Assembly: GCF_000313135.1 (NCBI RefSeq)
Contig: NW_004457390.1
Location: 258,905-322,904 of the forward strand
Direction: 5' to 3'
From: Acanthamoeba castellanii str. Neff
Taxonomy: Eukaryota; Discosea; Longamoebia; Acanthamoebidae
Length of the DNA stretch: 64,000 nt
The translations under genes and the position numbers were made by a program. Of the stretch, positions 58,379 to 64,000 are shown one piece after another; the first letter of the stretch is position 1, and each line of letters starts with the position of its first letter. The notes under the pieces were generated by a model that was not told the DNA's origin, did no database searches, and saw only the letters and a program-made list of their open reading frames with translations.

Positions 58379-58589
58379 CTCGAGATTGTATTGCTCTCCT
58401 GCACGTTCCGTTCCTCCCTTTTCTTGCCTTCCTTCTCGCCGCCGTTGCGCAATCATATCGGCGAGTGAAGCTGTGTCTTTATGTACATCTGTACACCTCC
58501 TCCTTCTTGTTCTTTCACCGCCTTCACACGCTCTAGAGTGGTATGTACAACCGCCTTGCGAGGCCAGTGTCCTTCCACTTCACCTTGGT

Positions 58590-60200
58590 CTAGTCCAGCA
58601 CGATGGCGTCGCTGCTGTTGTGCGCACAACCACCGCTGTGTGGTTCCTCCTGGCCGGTCGTCGTCGCGGCGATGTCCATCAAGCCGGCCGCCTCGGTGTG
58701 ATGAAGGGGATGGTGGTCCTGCTCTTTGTTGTTGTTGTGGTTGTCGTCGTTGTCGTTGTCTTCCTCGTCTCTGGGCTCGGGCTTCACGATCGGCGGGAGG
58801 ATGGCGTCGTCGTCGATCTCGGGCTCGGGGAAGAGCTTGCGGCCACGGAAGGGCGAGAGGCCCTGACGCACCTCGGCCTGAAAGTTGCGCACACGGGTCT
58901 CCTGCGTGCGTCGGAAGCGGCGCATCTCCTGCTCGACGGTCGAGCTGAGCTGCTTCTCGGGCGAGCGCGGCGAACGTTGGTGCGTTGAAGCGAAGGAGGA
59001 AGAAGAGGGCAGAAGGGACGAAGGCGAAGATGAAGAGGGTGAGTAAGAAGAGGACGAAGAGGATGGTGAAGAGGCGAGACGCAGCTGCTTGAAGGGCGAG
59101 GAGGAGAGGAGTTGGGAGGAAGAAGGTGTGGTGGTGGCGGAGGGTGAGGAGGAGTGGGTGCTCCGGAGCATGCGCGTGAGCTCGCCCAGGTTGGGCGGCG
59201 CGAGCGAGCCCGAGGTCGTGCTTCGTGGGCTCGATGACGGCGCGGCGAACCGATCGGCCACGCGGAAACGGGTGGCGCTGGGACGTTCGGGCGTTGTCGG
59301 CTTCGGGGTGGTGGAGTCGGCTGTGGCTGTGGCCGTCGGACTGCCGGTGCTGTCGCTGGCGCGTTGCTTGAGCGTCAGGTTGCGCTGCGGCGTGGCGAAC
59401 TTGATGGGCGGCTTGTTGATAGGCGGCGTTGAGGGCTGCGGCGAAGATCCCGACGGCGATGGGCTGTCGTGCTTCGATGGCGTAGTGGGTACGGTGGCCG
59501 TCGTGGCAAGGACCCTCTTCCGCTGTGTGTCCTGAACGCGTGGTGGCGAAGAGATGGGCCGAGTTGCAGAGATGGAGGAGGTTGATGGAGGAGACGCATT
59601 CCGCCGCTTGTACACCTTGGGTTTGGAGGGAGAGGATGGCGTCGTTGGCTGAGTAGATAAGGGAGCAGCGGGAGGAGCAGCCGGGCCGGCGGGTATCTCT
59701 ATCCTCCTTCTCTTGGGTTCCTTCTTTTCCATGCCCTTACGCAGGTTGCCATCCTCAGCGGCATCTTCCTCGATCTTCCGTTTTGCCGAGTTGCGCGCGA
59801 CATCCATCGCATCTTCTTCGAGATCGTTTGGCAGCACCGGCTCCAGGGACGTAGTGAATCGAAAAGAAGAGTATCGGGAAGACGAAGTACCAGAACGGTC
59901 GGAAGTAGTGGAGCTGGATGGTAACTGGGATTGGTCGATTTCTTCGATGTTGGCTCTGTCTTCCCTCCTCTTCTCCTCTACTTTCTCGGTGAGAGCGCTC
60001 AGCCGCTGGCGCTTGGCAACCTCGATCACACGAATTGGATCGTTCGAGCTCCACATCGACGAGCTGGCCTCGGTGAAGGCGAATGGATCTTCCTTGATAA
60101 CGAATGTCGTCGATCGTGATGTGGTGCCGGCAGCATGATCATGCGGCCACGATTTGGCCGGAAGTAGCGAGCTTCGCGGCACAGGCGTACAGCTGAACAT
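58590..60200 (-). CDS. Intronless disordered protein of unknown function, probably nuclear
   Basis: A single frame of 536 residues starts MFSCTPVPRSSLLPAKSW and ends SSDAIVLD. I do not recognise a family. It is largely low-complexity Ser/Thr/Pro with many proline-directed phosphosites (TPSSPSKP, SPRSPEK, FATPQRN, TPERPS). Basic clusters that could be nuclear signals (KKEPKRRRIE near residue 160, KVYKRR) and short non-repetitive islands (TTFVIKEDPFAF, RFRVADRF, MRRFRRTQETRVRNFQ) may be conserved. Near the C-terminus, PPIVKPEPRDE fits a SUMO site (V-K-x-E), in an acidic setting with Asp/Asn/His tracts. A CDK-regulated nuclear protein is a guess. The long frame in GC-rich repetitive DNA could be partly fortuitous, but codon-level Ser/Pro structure and a stop on both sides support a real gene. 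Confidence 0.55.
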   Translation of the reverse strand: MFSCTPVPRSSLLPAKSWPHDHAAGTTSRSTTFVIKEDPFAFTEASSSMWSSNDPIRVIEVAKRQRLSALTEKVEEKRREDRANIEEIDQSQLPSSSTTSDRSGTSSSRYSSFRFTTSLEPVLPNDLEEDAMDVARNSAKRKIEEDAAEDGNLRKGMEKKEPKRRRIEIPAGPAAPPAAPLSTQPTTPSSPSKPKVYKRRNASPPSTSSISATRPISSPPRVQDTQRKRVLATTATVPTTPSKHDSPSPSGSSPQPSTPPINKPPIKFATPQRNLTLKQRASDSTGSPTATATADSTTPKPTTPERPSATRFRVADRFAAPSSSPRSTTSGSLAPPNLGELTRMLRSTHSSSPSATTTPSSSQLLSSSPFKQLRLASSPSSSSSSYSPSSSSPSSLLPSSSSFASTHQRSPRSPEKQLSSTVEQEMRRFRRTQETRVRNFQAEVRQGLSPFRGRKLFPEPEIDDDAILPPIVKPEPRDEEDNDNDDNHNNNKEQDHHPLHHTEAAGLMDIAATTTGQEEPHSGGCAHNSSDAIVLD

Positions 60201-60351
60201 GGATGTTGGATGTTTGATGTTTGATGATTCTCTTCTGTTGCGTTTGCCGGCGTAACGGTTTTGCTCGCCTTGAAATTTTTCCAGGAAGCTTTTTGTATTT
60301 TGTATTATACAGAAAAAATGAAATTATATTCCACAACTGTGTGGGTCGTGT

Positions 60352-61241
60352 TCACCCACTCCTGGAGAAGGCGGACACGGGAGAAGGTCGTTGGTAGATT
60401 GTTTCACCAAGCCGGACGACATCGAGCATGTGCTGCGTCTCCGCATTGGGATCCTCTTCAATGCCTGCACATAAAGAAGAAGCGCGTGTGGAGAGTGAGG
60501 AAGGAATCTGAGGCCTCAGTGAAGGTGTGAGGCACCCACGCACCGATGCGATAGATGGCGATGGATCGCTGCTGACGGAAGTGGTGCAGCTTCCCTTGAA
60601 TGCTGGCCAGACAGCCCACCTGGAAGAGAGCCGTGTAAGAGGTGTGATCAGCTCAGCTGGTGAGAGGAGGCGTTACCTGCAGGTCAGAGTACGGCACGCC
60701 GCCTTCGTCCACGCTGTTGGCGTAGTAGGCGCACTGAATGCGACCGGTCCCATCATCAACTGCACGCCCCTCGCGATCGGTGCGCTGACCAGAAGGAGGG
60801 CGAGCACAGAAGAACGAAGAAGAGGTGCGAACCTGACAGGGCGAGGTGCCTCGGCCGTGGCAGCGCCTCAACGATAATGCCCATCACCGCAACGCGCGTC
60901 ACAGGGTGGCCGTTGAGGTTGAAGGGTTCTGTTGCATCCGGTTCCGATAATCTAAAAGAGATTAGCGGATGAAGTACAAAGCAAGGTACGGCAAGTTGGT
61001 CAGTGCCTGAGTAGCCCGGCATCGGGGGCAGAGCAAGGACGTCCCCGATGAAGAGCTTCACGTGGGTCCAGAACAGGGGATCGAGGCCCCAATGCTCGAC
61101 GATGGGGAGTGCCGGCCGCACGCGTTCGATTCGTCTTCGCTTGGCAGTGTCGGCACCTCGCGTGGGCTTTGCTTCATCTTCGTCCCTCAGCCATTCGTGT
61201 GGGTCCCAGTGTTCGACGAGAGGCTCATCTTTCTCCATCAA
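60352..61241 (-). CDS. STN1: STN1-like subunit of the CST telomere complex
   Basis: STN1 is an OB-fold protein of the CST complex, which helps fill in telomere C-strands. Four exons (61241-60833, 60759-60677, 60619-60544, 60464-60352) give 226 residues. ALPIVEHWGLDPLFWTHVKL and FIGDVLALPPMPG match the STN1 N-terminus (WGLDPVF in animals). FNLNGHPVTRVAVMGIIV, then LALSVDDGTGRIQC (animal STN1: YSYGVDDSTGVINC), VGCLASIQGKLHHFRQQR and a final HMLDVVRLGETIYQRP follow in family order. The join LALS-VDDGTG uses AG|GTTCGC and GTGCAG, and restores the conserved motif exactly. It lacks the C-terminal winged-helix part of animal STN1 and resembles shorter plant-type STN1. Confidence 0.82.
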
Positions 61242-61356
61242 ATGCAGCCAGACAAGAAAGAAGCTGGCTGGGTTTTTTTTTGATTTATATTTTGCATAAT
61301 GAACATGAATTCAGGCCTCCGAGCTGTACAGAGAGGCACAAGCCCATCGTTCCCTC

Positions 61357-61626
61357 TCAGTTGAGGTCATCATCGTCAAAGTCATCGCCGAAGTCTGCAA
61401 GGTTGCAAGGGTATTGTAAATATCGCGGGTGATGCGCAGGACAGGATCAACAGCACGTACCGTTGAAGAAATCGAGGTCCACCATCTTCACTTGGGGTCC
61501 TTCAGACTCCTGCATCGCGGCCATGATCGCCACTGCATCGTCGTGGTCCATGTCCATATCCATCATGTACATGCCAGACGGGTCTTCCATCTGAGGCGCC
61601 GAGAAGAATCCTTTCATCGCATTCAT
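61357..61626 (-). CDS. COPS9: COP9 signalosome small acidic subunit CSN9 (CSNAP)
   Basis: This gene is too short for ordinary ORF calling: two exons (61626-61461 and 61394-61357) encode only 67 residues. The COP9 signalosome removes NEDD8 from cullins, and CSN9/CSNAP is its ninth, very small subunit. The C-terminus VDLDFFNDFGDDFDDDDLN strongly matches the human end, which has DFFNDFEDLFDDDDI. The N-terminal MNAMKGFFSAPQMEDP and Met/Asp repeats are not conserved. The 66-base intron has clean GTACGT and TGCAG signals and falls exactly inside the conserved FFND motif. It diverges from SSRP1. Confidence 0.85.
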
Positions 61627-61909
61627 GGTGTGTGCCGTGTTGCTTGAACGTGAGACGATGCTGCGTATTCGCCCCCTTTATCGAATGAATAAAAAATCTT
61701 CAGCCAGCAAAGAGTTCAGAGAAGGCACAAAAACACTTCGTGTCGACCTTGACAATTCAAAGAGAAATGATTCAGGAAAAGAGAAAATAAAAAATGGCGC
61801 GAAGCAGCCAGCGGTCTTTCTTGTGTTTGCCAACGGACCGAGTGAGGAGACAGACAGCCGGCGCGCCATCAAACGGCCAATTAGATAGATTGCCCACCTA
61901 CACAGAACT
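61627..61909. promoter_or_regulatory. Bidirectional promoter region between CSN9 and SSRP1
   Basis: This 283-base AT-richer spacer (AAAGAGAAAATAAAAAATGG near 61780) lies between divergent start codons, so both genes are presumably driven from here. No TATA box is obvious. Short open frames within it have no support. Confidence 0.45.
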
Positions 61910-64000
61910 ATGGAGGCACCTGCGGCTTCAATTCTTCAATTTCAAAACATCTCCCTTGGCGGGAAGGTGGCTGGGGTACGTGAGGCTTGCTGCGTCGCTT
62001 TCATCAGCGCTCAAATCGCAAATTTTAAATACATTTGTTGGTTCTTTGGTGGTGGCTGCAGTCTTCAGGAATCATGAAGATTAATGCAAGCGGAATCGGA
62101 TGGAAGTCGAAGGCGGGCAAGAGCGTGGCTATCATGGGAACAGATCTCGTAAAGGCCGAGTGGATCCCAATTGGCAAGTCCTTCCAGCTGAAGCTCACCG
62201 TCAAGGGCGGGTCGAACTTCAAGTTCAATGGATTCCAGCAGGCCAACCACAATGAGCTCAAGTCCTTCTTCGACGCCAACTTCAAGCTCGACCTCACGCG
62301 ACTCGAGTACAACACGTCCGGCAGGAACTGGGGCGATATTGACGTGCGAGGTATAGCTCTCGCCCGCCTCATTCCTTCTGTACTCGGTCCGCTGTGCACG
62401 TGATTGTGAAGCGACTCACCACATACGACTTCGTGGCGCACTCCCAGGCCCTGGAATGATGTTTCAGGTGGGAGACGGGCCGGCGTTCGAGGTCCCCTTC
62501 ACGGACGTGGCTCAGTGCGTGCTGCAGAAGAACGAGGTCACCCTCGAATTCCATCAGGACGACACCTCGGCGTCGGTCGACAGCGAGTCCCTTGTGGAAC
62601 TGCGCCTTTACTTTCCTCCCGATGGCGACATGGACGCCGACGTACGTTAATCAATTAATTGTGGGCTGGTCGCTGTGCTGCTCAGCTTGGCTGATGCCTG
62701 CAAGCTCATCCTTGACACCAACAGGAATTCCACAAGCTCGTTTTGGACAAGGCCGACGTGGTCTCCACAACTGGCGGTGGCCTCGCCACCTTCCCGCAGA
62801 TCCCCGTGCTTACGCCCAGGCACGCTCCCTATTCCATGCTCATCCCTTCTCCCTTCTTAGTAGCATAGCTCATGACTTTGGTTGGTGTACGCCCTGTGCA
62901 GAGGTCGTTACGACATCGAGATCTATCCCTCCTTCCTTCGCCTGCACGGTAAGACCTACGACTACAAGATCATGTACAGTTCCATCTCGCACATCTTCGA
63001 GCTGCCAAAGCCCGACGACCGTCACGTGTGCTTCATGGTACGGCACACCTTTCGCTCTCCCACACGCGACTGCTTTCGTTGTTCACTTGAGATATTCGAC
63101 CTTCTCATTCACACCCACACCCACACCCACAGATCAGCTTGGACCCGCCGATCAGGCAGGGAGGCACGCGATACCCGCACCTCGTGCTGCAGTTCGATAA
63201 GGCCGCGAAGATCGATCTCCAGGTGGCCCTCAAGGAAATGGAGGGCAAGCTGCCCAAGGAGAGCAGGCTCGAGGAGGAGATGTCGGGCAAGGTCTACAAG
63301 GTATTCCGCCGGGTGGTCCGCGAGCTCACCCAGAAGAAGATCACCGTGCCTGGCACGTACCTCAGGTATTTAACCGCACGACACACGCGACACAACACAA
63401 TTGTATGCGCTCACTGTCTTGACTTTGGACTACGCGTGCAGTCACCACCAAGCACCTGCGGTCAAGTGCTCGGTGAAGGCCAACGACGGCTATCTGTACC
63501 CCATGGACCGATGCTTCATCTTCATCCACAAGCCGCCCACGTACATCCGCTACTCGGACATCACCGTGGTCGAATTCGCGCGCGTGTCGAGCGAGAAGCA
63601 GGGCGACATCCAGGGCGGCAGCCGCACATTTGATTTGGTCGTCTACACCAAGGGTGGCAACGACGTCCAATTCACCGGCATGCAGAGGTACCTTGGCGGC
63701 CACGCGTGCCTGCCTGCTGTGCAACTGGCCCTCGTCAGCGTAGTTGTGCTCTTTTCAGTTCCGCCCACACGCTTACATAATCCACGTTCTTCTTCTTCGC
63801 ACAGAACTGAATTCAAGGCGCTGGTGAACTTCATTCAATCGAAGGGCATCAAGATTAAGAGGATCTCTCACATGGAGGCTGGCGCGGACACTTCCGGTGC
63901 GGAAGCCGACCTGGTGGCCTCCTCCGGTGCCGTCGACGACGGCAGCAGTTCCGAGGACGACGACTTCATCGCCAAGGACGAAATGGAGCCCGATGAAGAG
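61910..64000 (+). CDS. SSRP1: SSRP1/POB3 subunit of the FACT histone chaperone, 5' part (3' end outside window)
   Basis: FACT loosens and restores nucleosomes during transcription and replication. Eight exons are visible (61910-61979, 62069-62350, 62448-62641, 62725-62819, 62902-63037, 63133-63365, 63442-63687, 63804 onward). The first gives LQFQNISLGGKVAG, resembling plant SSRP1. KINASGIGWKSKAGKSV, TLEFHQDD, ELRLYFPP, GRYDIEIYPSFLRLHGKTYD and ISLDPPIRQGGTRYPHLVL are the standard NTD and middle-domain landmarks. LYPMDRCFIFIHKPPTYIRY and TEFKALVNFIQSKGIKIKRI follow in the second PH module. The window ends in the acidic linker (SSSEDDDFIAKDEMEPDEE). The intron after exon 4 appears to use a GC donor (62820). 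Exon 1 must end at the second possible donor (GTGAGG), because the first (GTACGT) puts a stop in frame. Confidence 0.93.

Noticed and set aside
60962..61003. Possible extra intron in STN1 exon 1 (GTACCT to TTTTAG)
   Set aside because: It would be about 38 bases, below the local minimum, and its removal shifts the frame before FNLNGHP; reading through keeps the frame open.

Overview
The window is nuclear DNA of a free-living amoeba, almost certainly Acanthamoeba or a close relative. The genes are GC-rich and densely packed. Most are cut by many short GT-AG introns of about 60-150 bases, often with GTACGT-type donors. The gene set is eukaryotic: ATG9, Rab GTPases, USP deubiquitinases, SNW1, SSRP1 and CSN9. 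A cyst-wall lectin of the Jonah type (signal peptide, Cys/Thr/Lys repeats, choice-of-anchor-A-like domain) points to Acanthamoeba specifically. All exon joins were made by hand from reading frame, splice signals and family knowledge, not by alignment.

Layout. 1-13 kb: 3' part of ATG9 (+), a class I SAM methyltransferase (+), a secreted glycoprotein (-), a beta-carbonic anhydrase (-), and a tandem pair of Zn2Cys6 zinc-cluster regulators with AT-hook motifs (+,+). 13.4-25.5 kb: one giant USP9X/USP34-like deubiquitinase (+). 25.8-26.9 kb: a Rab2-like GTPase (+) with cysteines at its N-terminus and none at its C-terminus. 27-29 kb: a gene-poor, AT-richer island with a tRNA-Ser(GCT), two nearly identical 122-base blocks each holding a tRNA-Gly(GCC), and short direct repeats. 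29-37.5 kb: PRELI/MSF1 lipid-transfer protein (-), Jonah-like cyst-wall lectin (+) with a TATA box, and a USP53/54-like protein (+) with a third tRNA-Gly(GCC) inside an intron. 37.6-41 kb: a PGAP4-like GPI-glycan glycosyltransferase (-) diverging from the tRNA deaminase ADAT2 (+) over about 130 bases.

41-61.6 kb is a run of twelve minus-strand genes with short spacers: Rab8-like GTPase, SKA1, ALKBH6, a GNAT acetyltransferase, a BRD7/9-like bromodomain protein, a GT61 glycosyltransferase, DJ-1, SNW1/SKIP, glutathione synthetase, an unknown disordered protein, the telomere protein STN1 and the 67-residue COP9 signalosome subunit CSN9. CSN9 diverges from SSRP1 (FACT), which runs off the right edge.

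Most genes are housekeeping and unrelated to their neighbours. Themes do recur: ubiquitin and COP9 (two USPs, CSN9), chromatin and RNA (SSRP1, BRD7/9-like, SNW1, ADAT2), chromosome ends and segregation (STN1, SKA1), membrane traffic (ATG9, two Rabs, PRELI), redox (DJ-1, glutathione synthetase) and encystment or glycans (Jonah, GT61, PGAP4-like).

The least ordinary items are the tandem zinc-cluster pair, the Rab2-like protein with apparently relocated lipidation cysteines, the dispersed tRNA-Gly copies with conserved flanks, the compact STN1, SKA1 and CSN9 homologues, and at least three probable GC-AG introns. I did not see a clearly new multi-gene system.
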